Origin: Pseudomonadota bacterium
Lineage (GTDB): Bacteria > Myxococcota_A > UBA796 > GCA-2862545
Reading direction: 5' to 3'
Assembly: GCA_005776945.1 (NCBI GenBank)
Contig: SXOB01000012.1
Span: 1-57,177, forward strand
DNA length: 57,177 nt
Shown here: one piece after another, positions 41,565-49,162 of the stretch
How positions within the stretch are numbered: the first letter of the stretch is position 1
Layout: the number at the start of each line of letters is the position of its first letter
Notes under the pieces: generated by a model
Databases searched by the model: none
What the model saw: only the letters and a program-made list of their open reading frames with translations
Told to the model about the DNA's origin: nothing
Program-made: the position numbers and the translations under genes

Positions 41565-43199
41565 CTATTGTGCCGGCGCGGCGGTCGTCAGCACGAGCAG
41601 CTCCAACGAGGCGCCGCCGGGCAAGGTCAGACTACGCCGCCAAGCGGCGGCACCGGGCGCCGTGACGGTCACGACGTGAGGCGCCCCTGCTGCCACGGTG
41701 AACTCGGTGCCGACGGGCTCATCGTCCAGTCGGACCTCGGTTCCGGCCGGCGCCGTCACCCGCACAACGGGGTCGGGCAACACCGCCGGCGCCCGCAACC
41801 CCATCGCCCAAACGAGCGCGAGCGCGAGCACGACCCCAACGAGAAGGCCGAGCACGCCGGTCATGAGCGAAAGCGCTCCACCCAGCAGTCCGACCCAAGG
41901 CTGGGACCGGGCCGGCGCCGGTGCGGGGGTCGGCACGACCGGCCGAGGCTTTCGTTGCACGGGACCCCGCGCCGGCAACGACCCCGAGTCCGACGACTCG
42001 GAAAGGTCCGACTTCGGCGCGCGCACGACCGTCTCCAGGTCCCCGACCTTCGCAGCACGCGCCTCCAGCCCGTCCGGCCGGCGCAGCTGCGTGGCGACGT
42101 CCTCCTCCCAGTCCGTCCGCACCGGCAACATTTGCGGCAGGGCGATGTCCGACATCGTCGCAACGGCCCGGTTGAGCCGACGGGCGCCCTCAGCAGCCTG
42201 GTCGAGCGACACGTCGTCGTCGGCGTCGAGGATGTCGCCATCGTCGGGCCGAACGTGCCCCGGGCGCGGGTCCACCTCAGGGAACAGCGTCCGGACGTAC
42301 GCCGCAAGCGTCGCCTGCGTCGAAAGGAAGCCCATCTCCGAGAAGAAGCGGCCCACTGCCTCCTCGAACGCTTCGGCGGTCGGGTACCGCTCGTTTCGAT
42401 CGGCCGTCAGCGCTTTTGCGACAATCGCTTCGAGCGCCATCGGCAGCTCGGGATTTGCCTCATGCAAAGCGTCCCGCTGCGCCGTCCGAACCCGTTCAAG
42501 CGTGTCGGGCTCGGACTCTCCGCGGAACGGCGAACGCCCGGTCAACATCTCGGCGAGCACCGTTCCAACGGAGAACAGGTCGCTGCGCTGGTCGAGGTCG
42601 GACATACCCTCGGCCTGCTCCGGACTGCGGTAGTCGAAGCGGCCCTTGACGTGGGCGGCCACGGTCTCTCGCGCCTTGAGATTCGCCCGCGCAATGCCGA
42701 AGTCGGTCAGCTTCACTTCGCCTTGGAAGCTGACGAGCACGTTCTTCGGATTGATGTCGCGGTGCACGACGTTGAGAGGCACCGCGACGCCGTCCTGCAG
42801 CACCTGGCGGCCGTGCGCGTAGGCGAGCGCCTTGAGCAACTCGGCGGCGATGAACAGCGCGTGCGGGACCGGCAAGTGCAGGCCCCGCCGGGACGCGCGC
42901 TCCAGCAGCGACCCGAGGTCCACGCCATGGACGTACTCCATCGCGATGAACCACTGGCCGTCCACCTGGCCGAGGTCGAGGATCTGGACAACGTTGGCGT
43001 GGCTGAGCAGGCCGGCCATCTTGGCCTCACCCACCAACAGCCGCACGTACTTGGCGTCCTGGTTCAGGTGCGGCAACACGCGCTTGAGCGCAACGATGCG
43101 CTCGAAGCCGCCAAGCCCGGGCAGGCGTGCCTTGACCACCTCCGCCATCTCACCGATGGCGATACGCTCCAAGACTTGGTACTTGCCGAAGGTCGTCAC
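41565..43199 (-). CDS. Membrane-anchored Hanks-type Ser/Thr protein kinase
   Basis: 544 residues from a GTG. The kinase domain runs from YQVLERIAIGEMAEVVKA (Gly-loop with Glu where Gly is usual) through VALKR (Lys 39), Glu 58, HRDINPKN at 146-153 and DFG at 166-168 to the substrate segment RSPEQAEG. A long linker with Asp/Ser/Pro-rich stretches (about 320-430) precedes one membrane helix (about 435-465) and an about 75-residue beta-rich domain like PEGA (VTAPAGTEVRLDDEPVG). The catalytic domain is cytoplasmic and the end periplasmic. Such PknB-like kinases are abundant in myxobacteria. Confidence 0.93.
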   Translation of the reverse strand: MTTFGKYQVLERIAIGEMAEVVKARLPGLGGFERIVALKRVLPHLNQDAKYVRLLVGEAKMAGLLSHANVVQILDLGQVDGQWFIAMEYVHGVDLGSLLERASRRGLHLPVPHALFIAAELLKALAYAHGRQVLQDGVAVPLNVVHRDINPKNVLVSFQGEVKLTDFGIARANLKARETVAAHVKGRFDYRSPEQAEGMSDLDQRSDLFSVGTVLAEMLTGRSPFRGESEPDTLERVRTAQRDALHEANPELPMALEAIVAKALTADRNERYPTAEAFEEAVGRFFSEMGFLSTQATLAAYVRTLFPEVDPRPGHVRPDDGDILDADDDVSLDQAAEGARRLNRAVATMSDIALPQMLPVRTDWEEDVATQLRRPDGLEARAAKVGDLETVVRAPKSDLSESSDSGSLPARGPVQRKPRPVVPTPAPAPARSQPWVGLLGGALSLMTGVLGLLVGVVLALALVWAMGLRAPAVLPDPVVRVTAPAGTEVRLDDEPVGTEFTVAAGAPHVVTVTAPGAAAWRRSLTLPGGASLELLVLTTAAPAQ

Positions 43200-43230
43200 G
43201 CCGGGCCGCCCTCGGCTCCTCGGAGGAAGG

Positions 43231-43551
43231 TTGGACGCGCCCGGCGAATTGCCTGACGTTCCGCCCACACCCTCGCACACCTGCGCGGTCGTCGCAAGCG
43301 GCGTCTTGCTCGGGGTGTGGATCATCGTGACCCTCGGCGCCACCCAAATTGCCGGTCCGCTCGCCGAACTCGTCGTCCGCGTCGAGCTCGCCCTCGGCCT
43401 AATCGACGTTCGCGTCGTCGCGACGCCTCCCGAAGCGAGCGCTTCCGTCGCCACACCACCTGCTGTCAGCGGGTCTGCCGCAACACCCCCCGCTGCGCGC
43501 GGGTCCGCCGCCACACTACCCGCCGCGAGCGGGCCTGGAGCCAAGCCATGA
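43231..43551 (+). CDS. Small single-pass membrane protein with Ala/Pro repeat tail
   Basis: 106 residues from a TTG with GGAGGAAGG immediately upstream. One membrane helix at about 19-45 (VASGVLLGVWIIVTLGATQI) is followed by a tail of four degenerate ATPPAASGSA-like repeats (about 65-106). The TTG choice is supported by the ribosome-binding site and by the ATGA overlap of its stop with the prepilin-peptidase-like gene. It is divergent from the kinase gene, 31 bases between the starts. No family recognised. Confidence 0.6.
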   Translation: MDAPGELPDVPPTPSHTCAVVASGVLLGVWIIVTLGATQIAGPLAELVVRVELALGLIDVRVVATPPEASASVATPPAVSGSAATPPAARGSAATLPAASGPGAKP

Positions 43552-44057
43552 CGGCCGTCGAAGTGGTCCTCACCGTCGGGCTGATCCTGGCGTCGATCAG
43601 CGACGTGCGGACCGGCCTCATCCGCAACAACCTCACCGGTTCCCTGATGCTCATCGGCATCGTACTCAACGCCCGGATCGGCTTCGACACCGGCGACCTG
43701 CTCGGCGGCATCGCAACGGCCGTCATCGGCATCGGCGTGATGATGCTCGTCCACGGCATCGTTCTGTTCAACCTCGGCGTCGAACGGGGCGGCGACGTGA
43801 AGTTGTTCATGGCCATCGGCGGCCTGGTCGGCTGGCGCGAAGCCGCCGAGGCCAGCCTCTGGACGGCCATCGTCTACATCCCGGTGAGTCTCGCCATCCT
43901 CGCGGCACGCGGGCGCCTCGGCAACTTGCTCGCCACCGCCCGGTGGATGGCGCGCGGCAGACCCGCGGATTCCGCCCCCGAGCCAACCGTGCTTCGGACG
44001 GCGCCCGTCATCGCCGTCGGCGCCGCCCTCGCCCACCTCACAACCACGCTGATGTAG
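43548..44057 (+). CDS. Prepilin peptidase-like (A24, CpaA/TadV type) membrane protein
   Basis: 169 residues with about five helices and no N-terminal methylase domain, as in CpaA/TadV-type enzymes. The two aspartates of type IV prepilin peptidases are present: Asp in ASISDVRTGLIRNN near 18 and Asp in ERGGDVKLFMAIGGLVG near 84 (GxGD motif, here GGD). These enzymes cleave prepilin leaders on the cytoplasmic face of the membrane. No pilin or secretion ATPase gene is in the window. Coupled by ATGA to the small membrane protein upstream. Confidence 0.85.
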   Translation: MTAVEVVLTVGLILASISDVRTGLIRNNLTGSLMLIGIVLNARIGFDTGDLLGGIATAVIGIGVMMLVHGIVLFNLGVERGGDVKLFMAIGGLVGWREAAEASLWTAIVYIPVSLAILAARGRLGNLLATARWMARGRPADSAPEPTVLRTAPVIAVGAALAHLTTTLM

Positions 44058-44078
44058 CCTTTGCGGCGCAGGCCGCGC

Positions 44079-44084
44079 TAAGGC
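44079..44084 (+). promoter_or_regulatory. -10-like hexamer TAAGGC, 6 bases before the ATG at 44091
   Basis: GCGCTAAGGC ends six bases before the start codon, as at 9353, 30857 and 38609. Confidence 0.4.
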
Positions 44085-44090
44085 CGCGCC

Positions 44091-44474
44091 ATGTCCCTCT
44101 GGCTCGCTATGTTCGCCTGTGCGTACGTGACCCGCGACGAGGTGGATGCTGCGCTGGACGGCGACGGTGACGGCTGGGCCGCCGAAGACGACTGCGACAA
44201 CGAAAATCCCGACCGGTTTCCCGGGGCGCCCGACGTGCGCGGCGACGGGTGCGACGCAGATTGCGGCCGCGAGGCCGACACGGACGGCGACGACTGGCCA
44301 GACGCCGCCGACTGTGCCCCCAACGACCCCAATGCCTTTCCGTGCAGCCCCGACGAAGTCGACGCCGACGGCATTGACACGGATTGCGACAACCGCGACG
44401 AAGCGCGGCCGGACGCCTGCCCGTCGACGGATCCGGATTTCCCCGACGTCGAGGTGAATCCGTGCTCCTCCTGA
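44091..44474 (+). CDS. Short MopE-like acidic lipoprotein
   Basis: 127 residues. Signal MSLWLAMFAC (Cys at 10, no basic residue). The mature protein is very acidic with MopE-type loops: DGDGDGWAAEDDCDNENP, DTDGDDWPDAADCAPNDP and DEVDADGIDTDCDN, each expected to bind calcium or another metal. Its last four codons overlap the start of the next gene. Confidence 0.8.
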   Translation: MSLWLAMFACAYVTRDEVDAALDGDGDGWAAEDDCDNENPDRFPGAPDVRGDGCDADCGREADTDGDDWPDAADCAPNDPNAFPCSPDEVDADGIDTDCDNRDEARPDACPSTDPDFPDVEVNPCSS

Positions 44475-45364
44475 CGCTGGCTGTCGCAGCCAGGGCCCAA
44501 TGTGCGGAGCCCTACACCTACGATGCGATGGACGCGTCCCTCGCCGTATTCGAAAGTGCCATACGCACCGGTGAGATCGACGCGGCCAACGAGCAGCTTC
44601 GGTCGATCTCGGAACGCCTCCCATGTGTGGCCGGCGTCGTCGATCGCCAACGTCTCGCCACCTACGCCCGGTGGACGGCGATGACCGCCTTCTACGACCA
44701 AGACGAAGGCGCCGCCCTCCGTTGGGCCCTCGCTAGCCGCAATGCCGACGCCGGCCTGCCCTGGCCCGAGTGGATCGGCGCGACCCACCCCTTCCGTGGG
44801 ATGGCCACGGCCGCGGAGGACCCGCCCGTGGGCGTCGTCCCCAACGCGTCCCTGGCCCCGCCCAAAGGCGGCGGCATCTTCTTGTCCGGCCATCTCGTGC
44901 TCGAGCCTCGCGCTCGCGCCGAGGTCCCCGTCCTCGTTCAGGTCCTCGACAAGAAGGGACGATGGGTGGACGCGTTTTGGCAAGACGGCGCGGCCTTCCC
45001 GGACTCCATCCTCGCGGAGGCCACCGGTGAAGAACTCGAGGCGCCGCGCTGGTGGACAGGCGACGCCCCACAGCTGGCCGCCGCGCCGCCGCCCCGCAAA
45101 CCCAAGGGCGACGGTCCCAACGTGGGCGCGCTCGTCGTCGCCGTCGGCACCGCTGTCGCCGGCGGTGCCCTCTATGGCCTCGCATGGATGACGGCCGAGT
45201 CGCTGCCAGAGGCCGAAAACGCCGACGAAGCCGCCATCCTTCGCACGCGCGCCAACGCGCTGGTCGTCGCCAGCGGCGCGGCCGGAATCGCTTCGGTCGG
45301 TGCCACGATCGGGGTCTTCGCAGGCCAGGAAAGCGCCGGAGTTGGCGTCCGAGTTCGCTTCTAG
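44462..45364 (+). CDS. Exported protein of unknown function with C-terminal membrane helices
   Basis: 300 residues from a GTG preceded by GAGGTG, inside the end of the MopE-like gene. The signal peptide is MLLLTLAVAARA, cleavage before QC. An alpha-helical N-terminal region (about 20-100, AVFESAIRTGEIDAANEQLR) resembles TPR-like helices; the middle is beta-rich with a Pro-rich linker near 215-225; two hydrophobic helices follow at about 226-247 and 265-290, ending in VRVRF. The pattern recalls myxobacterial proteins with N-terminal repeats and a two-helix C-terminal anchor. Function unknown. Confidence 0.75.
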   Translation: MLLLTLAVAARAQCAEPYTYDAMDASLAVFESAIRTGEIDAANEQLRSISERLPCVAGVVDRQRLATYARWTAMTAFYDQDEGAALRWALASRNADAGLPWPEWIGATHPFRGMATAAEDPPVGVVPNASLAPPKGGGIFLSGHLVLEPRARAEVPVLVQVLDKKGRWVDAFWQDGAAFPDSILAEATGEELEAPRWWTGDAPQLAAAPPPRKPKGDGPNVGALVVAVGTAVAGGALYGLAWMTAESLPEAENADEAAILRTRANALVVASGAAGIASVGATIGVFAGQESAGVGVRVRF

Positions 45365-45434
45365 CAGGCTGGCCGGGCCTCCGAAGCCGCTCGACCGATG
45401 CCCTGACGACCCGTAGACCCACAATGATGCCGTG

Positions 45435-45452
45435 TTGTCACTGACTTGTCAC
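45435..45452 (+). promoter_or_regulatory. Direct repeat TTGTCAC, 11-base period, in a 131-base gap
   Basis: TTGTCAC occurs at 45435-45441 and 45446-45452, one helical turn apart, as in tandem operators. It lies about 45 bases before the gene at 45496. TGTCAC also flanks the sigma factor promoter region near 47260-47286. Confidence 0.3.
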
Positions 45453-45495
45453 GAACCGGCACCGCCGCGGATCCGACAAGCGCTACATCAAGGAC

Positions 45496-45870
45496 ATGAA
45501 CGACATGGCTCGGCTTCCTCAGCTCTGGGTCTACGACTGGCGCGGTCCTCACGCCCTTCGCGCGCTGCTGCCGGATCCGTTGCCGACGAAGGTCGGCGTG
45601 GTCGGCGGCGGAGACGGCGTCTGGCGCCTCGTGTCCCATGCCATCCCGAAAGCGGAAGTGCGCCTCTTCGAGACGGCCGCCGACGCCTCCGGCTGGGCCG
45701 ACCTCGTTCTGCACATGCCGGGCAGCGCGCGGCTCCGCCTGCGGACCGGGGTGGGCGCGCGCCGCACCTGGATGGGCCGCCTGCAGCGCCTTCGCCTCAC
45801 CTTCGACCGCGCCGTCCGCTCCCACGACATGGTGATCGGCGCCTTCGCCGCCACGCTCCTGCTGGCGTAG
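45496..45870 (+). CDS. Hypothetical protein with C-terminal hydrophobic tail
   Basis: 124 residues. The ATG at 45496 has AAGGA close upstream; a second ATG lies three codons later. The segment TKVGVVGGGDGVWRLVSHA has the glycine pattern of a nucleotide- or SAM-binding loop, but the protein is too short for a full Rossmann domain and the rest is Arg-rich. The last about 14 residues (VIGAFAATLLLA) are hydrophobic. I recognise no family, and the coding status is moderately supported by position, start signal and a hairpin after the stop. Confidence 0.5.
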   Translation: MNDMARLPQLWVYDWRGPHALRALLPDPLPTKVGVVGGGDGVWRLVSHAIPKAEVRLFETAADASGWADLVLHMPGSARLRLRTGVGARRTWMGRLQRLRLTFDRAVRSHDMVIGAFAATLLLA

Positions 45871-45892
45871 CAGGCTGCTGCAGCCTGCCAGC
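45861..45892 (+). terminator. Strong hairpin after the 45496 gene
   Basis: GCAGGCT (45870-45876) pairs with AGCCTGC (45882-45888) around GCTGC, with an outer GCTG/CAGC pair. There is no T tract. Confidence 0.4.
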
Positions 45893-45949
45893 AAGACCGT
45901 CACCCCCAGCGCCGACCACGACCTGAGATAAGGGCGGTCGGGAGGCGGA

Positions 45950-46525
45950 ATGGTGCGCTGGATCTGGCTCGTTGGGGCGTGCGGCGACGAGACGACGCCG
46001 ACGACGGGAAACGTCCCTGAACCCACCACGGACACGACGGACACCTACACACCGCCGCCACCACCCCCCGAGCCGACGTGTGAACCAACGGGCGTCACCT
46101 CCGGTTGCATCGTCCAAGACATCGACTGCGTCAGCGCAAATACGGCGCTGAACGGCACGCCCGGCGGCTGGTTCTCCGACTTGCTTGGCGAGTCGATCAT
46201 CATCGACACAGCGTCGAGTCCCGCAGGCCTCGCCATCGAGTTCACCATCTTCGGGCCGCGCGTCCTGACGCCCGGCGAAATCGTCACTTGGCCGATGGAG
46301 ATGTCGGCGACGTTGACCGACACCAGCCTCCCCGACACCACCGTGGTGTGGCACGCTTGTAGCGGCACCCTCATCATCGACGCCTACGTGCCCAACGAGT
46401 CGATCTCGGTCAGTTGGGAGGGCGTCGAATTCGAGAACAGCGACGGGCTTGGCGTCTGTTCCGGCTACCCCGGCTTCTGGCGTACCGAGGGAACGATGTC
46501 GGGGGCGAGCTTCTGCGTGGAGTAG
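45950..46525 (+). CDS. Lipoprotein of unknown function
   Basis: 191 residues, GGAGG just before the ATG. Signal MVRWIWLVGAC (Cys at 11). A Thr/Pro-rich tether (about 18-42) precedes a beta-rich domain with five cysteines (CEP, GCIVQDIDC, HACSG, GVCSG, SFCVE), so disulfide-bonded. No catalytic motif is seen. A TAAGGG hexamer at 45929-45934 may be its promoter. Confidence 0.8.
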   Translation: MVRWIWLVGACGDETTPTTGNVPEPTTDTTDTYTPPPPPPEPTCEPTGVTSGCIVQDIDCVSANTALNGTPGGWFSDLLGESIIIDTASSPAGLAIEFTIFGPRVLTPGEIVTWPMEMSATLTDTSLPDTTVVWHACSGTLIIDAYVPNESISVSWEGVEFENSDGLGVCSGYPGFWRTEGTMSGASFCVE

Positions 46526-46534
46526 AGCCGGGGC

Positions 46535-46696
46535 TCAGGCGACCCACAGGCCCCACGCGAACCAGCTCCACCCCAGAACGACGCCGAAGAGCGCATCGCC
46601 AGCCCACGGACCCCCCCTGGGGCTGCGCTGAACGGCGACGAGACGGCTCAGCAACGCGTCGGCACGCTCCGGGCTCAGGTCGTCGATCGGGTTCAT
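46535..46696 (-). CDS. 53-residue membrane protein coupled to the ECF sigma factor (candidate anti-sigma)
   Basis: 53 residues starting at an ATG that overlaps the sigma factor stop as ATGA. The soluble N-terminal half (MNPIDDLSPERADALLSRLV) is helical and charged; the C-terminal half contains one hydrophobic, Trp-rich helix (ALFGVVLGWSWFAWGLWVA). ECF sigma genes are often followed by a coupled membrane anti-sigma factor; this one is far shorter than RsgI or zinc-containing types and lacks HxxxCxxC. Regulation of the sigma factor is inferred from position only. Confidence 0.65.
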   Translation of the reverse strand: MNPIDDLSPERADALLSRLVAVQRSPRGGPWAGDALFGVVLGWSWFAWGLWVA

Positions 46697-47229
46697 GGGT
46701 CCTCCTTCAGGGCATCGCGTAAACGGGCCCGTGCACGCGACAGTCGTCGGCGGGCGGCCTCGGGGGTCACGCCCAACACCGCGGCGGCGTCGGCGGGATC
46801 GAGCCCGTCCACGACGGAGAGCCAGGCGGCCTCCCGCTCGGACGTCGGCATCGCGTCGAGCGCGTCGGCCATGCGATTCAGGGCGTCGCCGGCTTCGTGC
46901 AACTCATCCGGACGGGCCGGACGCGCCACCGCCCGCTTGGCGAGCGCAGCCAGCCGATCGCCGTCGAGCCACGACCACCTTCTGTGGCTGCGGACCAGGT
47001 TGCGCGCCACCGCGAACAGCCAGGCCGCGATCTTGGAATCGGGCCGCAAGTCCCGCCCGTGGCGCGCCAACCGCAGGAACGTCTCCTGCAGAATCTCATC
47101 GGCCACCGCCATCGACCCCGTGCCGCGAGCTGCGTAGCTGCGAATGGGTCGCCGAAACTTCTGAAAGGCAAACCCCAGGGCCTCGGGATCCCCCGCGCGA
47201 AGGCCCGCTACGATGGCGGCGTCGTCCAT
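46693..47229 (-). CDS. ECF-type RNA polymerase sigma factor
   Basis: 178 residues from the ATG at 47229. Region 2 shows ADEILQETFLRLARHGRDL and KIAAWLFAVARNLVRSHRR; region 4 shows MPTSEREAAWLSVVDGLDPADAAAVLGVTPEAARRRLSRAR, the helix-turn-helix that reads the -35 element. No C-terminal extension. A frame continues to an ATG at 47265, but that would start inside an inverted repeat and lacks a well-spaced ribosome-binding site. Coupled by ATGA to a 53-residue membrane protein, and divergent from the small membrane protein at 47325. Confidence 0.92.
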   Translation of the reverse strand: MDDAAIVAGLRAGDPEALGFAFQKFRRPIRSYAARGTGSMAVADEILQETFLRLARHGRDLRPDSKIAAWLFAVARNLVRSHRRWSWLDGDRLAALAKRAVARPARPDELHEAGDALNRMADALDAMPTSEREAAWLSVVDGLDPADAAAVLGVTPEAARRRLSRARARLRDALKEDP

Positions 47230-47258
47230 GATCCCTTCAACACGGATGGCGGCTTTGC

Positions 47259-47286
47259 GTGACATTCACGCGCCCACTCCTGTCAC
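47259..47286 (+). promoter_or_regulatory. Inverted TGTCAC repeat between sigma factor and divergent gene
   Basis: GTGACA (47259-47264) and TGTCAC (47281-47286) point outwards towards both genes. The arrangement could be two -35 elements of divergent sigma-dependent promoters or a single operator. Confidence 0.35.
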
Positions 47287-47324
47287 GATTCCGCGCCCCG
47301 TGCGTTGCCTGAGGTGAGGTGAAC

Positions 47325-47669
47325 ATGACGACCTGGTGGCTCGGTGGGGGATTCCCCATGTTCTTCGTCGGCTTGGTGGGCCTTTGGACCCTGCTGCAAT
47401 CGACCCGATTCGCCCTCGCCCCACTTCCGGGCCAGGCCGTCGCCATCGCGGCGGCCATGGGCACGTTGCTCTTGGCCGGGTTCGCAGGGTTCCTTGTCGA
47501 CCTGACCGCGGTGTGCACTCAGGTCCCGCAACACCCCGAATGGCACGCTGATCTCGCCCTCGTCCTCCTGACGGGCCTTGGCGAGTCGCTCGCGCCCCTC
47601 CTGCTCGCTACCGCCTTTGCGACCGGTGCCTCGACCCTGCTGACGATTGGACTGCGCAGGCGCACCTGA
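47325..47669 (+). CDS. Small membrane protein, MotA/TolQ-like in outline
   Basis: 114 residues from the ATG at 47325, which has GAGG five bases upstream; a GTG two codons earlier is less likely. Three hydrophobic helices: about 8-28 (FPMFFVGLVGLWTLLQST), 38-62 (AVAIAAAMGTLLLAGFAGFL) and 80-108. The LVLLTGLGESLAPLLLATAFATGA segment resembles the third helix of MotA/TolQ/ExbB proteins but the protein is too short for a full member. It is divergent from the ECF sigma factor and could be a target of it. Confidence 0.7.
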   Translation: MTTWWLGGGFPMFFVGLVGLWTLLQSTRFALAPLPGQAVAIAAAMGTLLLAGFAGFLVDLTAVCTQVPQHPEWHADLALVLLTGLGESLAPLLLATAFATGASTLLTIGLRRRT

Positions 47670-47671
47670 CG

Positions 47672-48466
47672 TCAGTAGGGCTGCGCCGACTCCCCGGCCT
47701 GCGACACCACGAGCAGGCCGGCCACGATCGTCGCCAATCCGCCGCCAGCGACCATCCCCGCGACGGCGCCTTTGCCCCGCGCCAGGCCGAAGCCCAACGG
47801 GCTGGCGAGGATGGCGCCGGCCGCCCACACGGGCAGCTCGCTGTACAGGACGGCGCCGCCGATGAGGGCCAACCAGGGCAGCGCGAACACGTCGACGAAC
47901 GGCCTCGCGTCGGTCTTCCCTACGCGGAACGCGGCGAAAGCCACGCCGCCGGTTGCCGCCGCCAACATTCCCGCGGTGCGGGCGAGTTCCACACTGCCGG
48001 TCGCCGCAATGGCCACGGCGCTGGCGCCCGCGAGCAGGGCGAGACCCGGCGCAAACTCGCGCGTCGGCACCGACGTCGACGTCCGGTGCAGAAAGGTCCA
48101 AACGACAGACGCGGATGCCGCCGCAGCAATCCCGCGCATCATGGCATCGTCGGGTGACCAGCCATGCTGCATCCGTGGCTGCAACAGCGCGCTCAGCGCC
48201 CAGATCGCCATGCCCATCGAGACGATTTGGCCGGCCCCACCCACCCAGGCCGCGACGAGCCCAGCGACGGCCAGCGGCACGGGCCAGTCCAAGGCTTCCA
48301 ACGGCGGAAGCCGCGGCGCCCCGACGGTCAGCCAACGCGCTGCGACGAACGCGATGACGGCGGCCGTCGCAAGGAAACGCGTGTCCGTCGGCCGCATGGA
48401 ACCGAGCGCCAAGCCCACCACGAGGGGCAGGGCAACGCCCCACCCCAACAACACATCCATCGTCAT
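47672..48466 (-). CDS. Integral membrane protein of unknown function
   Basis: 264 residues, ATG at 48466 with AGGGG upstream. Eight or nine hydrophobic helices with few charged residues; no transporter signature is recognised. Its start is eight bases after the stop of the YceI gene on the same strand, so they probably form an operon. It ends two bases from the stop of the convergent small membrane protein. Confidence 0.8.
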   Translation of the reverse strand: MTMDVLLGWGVALPLVVGLALGSMRPTDTRFLATAAVIAFVAARWLTVGAPRLPPLEALDWPVPLAVAGLVAAWVGGAGQIVSMGMAIWALSALLQPRMQHGWSPDDAMMRGIAAAASASVVWTFLHRTSTSVPTREFAPGLALLAGASAVAIAATGSVELARTAGMLAAATGGVAFAAFRVGKTDARPFVDVFALPWLALIGGAVLYSELPVWAAGAILASPLGFGLARGKGAVAGMVAGGGLATIVAGLLVVSQAGESAQPY

Positions 48467-48474
48467 GACAGCCC

Positions 48475-49038
48475 CTATTTCGGGCGCTGGCCCTCGATGG
48501 AGAGGATGAGGCGAACCTCGTCGCCCACAGCGTCCTTCAAGCCGACCACGCCCCAATCCGAGCGCTTGATCGACAACGTGCCGTGGGCGCCGATGCGGTG
48601 GTTGCCCCACGGGTCGTCGCCCTCGCCGGTCCAGTCGATGTCGAACGTCACCGGCTTGGTCACGCCATGCATCGCCAGGTTGCCGGTCACCGTGATGGTG
48701 TCGGCGTCCTTGGCGGCGACCTTCGTGGACTCAAACACGATCGTCGGAAACTGGGCGGCGTTGAAGACGTCGGTGTTGCGCAGATGGTCGTCGCGCTTGC
48801 CATTCCCGGTATCGATCGACGCCGCCTTGATCTCGAGCTTGACCTTCGTCGCCGCAGGGTTCGCTTTGTCAACGGTGAACTGACCCGAGAAGTCGTTGAA
48901 GCGACCGTAGGTGTAGCCGGCATTGAAGTGCTTCGCGGAGAACACCAGCGCAGAGTGGCTCGCGTCCACCGTGTAGGACTCCGGAGCCGCCACAGCGACC
49001 GGCGCGAACGCCAATGCCAAAGGAACAAGGAAACGCAT
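48475..49038 (-). CDS. YceI-family periplasmic lipid-binding protein
   Basis: 187 residues; a conventional signal peptide (MRFLVPLALAFAPVAVAAP) and GGAGG before the ATG. YceI proteins are lipocalin-like barrels binding isoprenoids such as ubiquinone precursors. Signatures are SYTVDASHSALVFSAKHF at the mature start and LRNTDVFNAAQFPTIVFES, TVTGNLAMHGVTKPVTF and KRSDWGVVGLKDAVGDEV. Length is typical. The neighbouring membrane protein may be a functional partner, as YceI genes are often next to cytochrome b-type or transport proteins. Confidence 0.94.
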   Translation of the reverse strand: MRFLVPLALAFAPVAVAAPESYTVDASHSALVFSAKHFNAGYTYGRFNDFSGQFTVDKANPAATKVKLEIKAASIDTGNGKRDDHLRNTDVFNAAQFPTIVFESTKVAAKDADTITVTGNLAMHGVTKPVTFDIDWTGEGDDPWGNHRIGAHGTLSIKRSDWGVVGLKDAVGDEVRLILSIEGQRPK

Positions 49039-49162
49039 TCAACCTCCAAGGCCGCATCGCGGCCGGCCACTTCTACGCACGAATTGTCTGGCCCCAAGCG
49101 GGGGCGTCCAACAGCCCGCGACCCCGGCCAAACATCCCTCGTTAGCGCCAAGCCGGGGTCGC

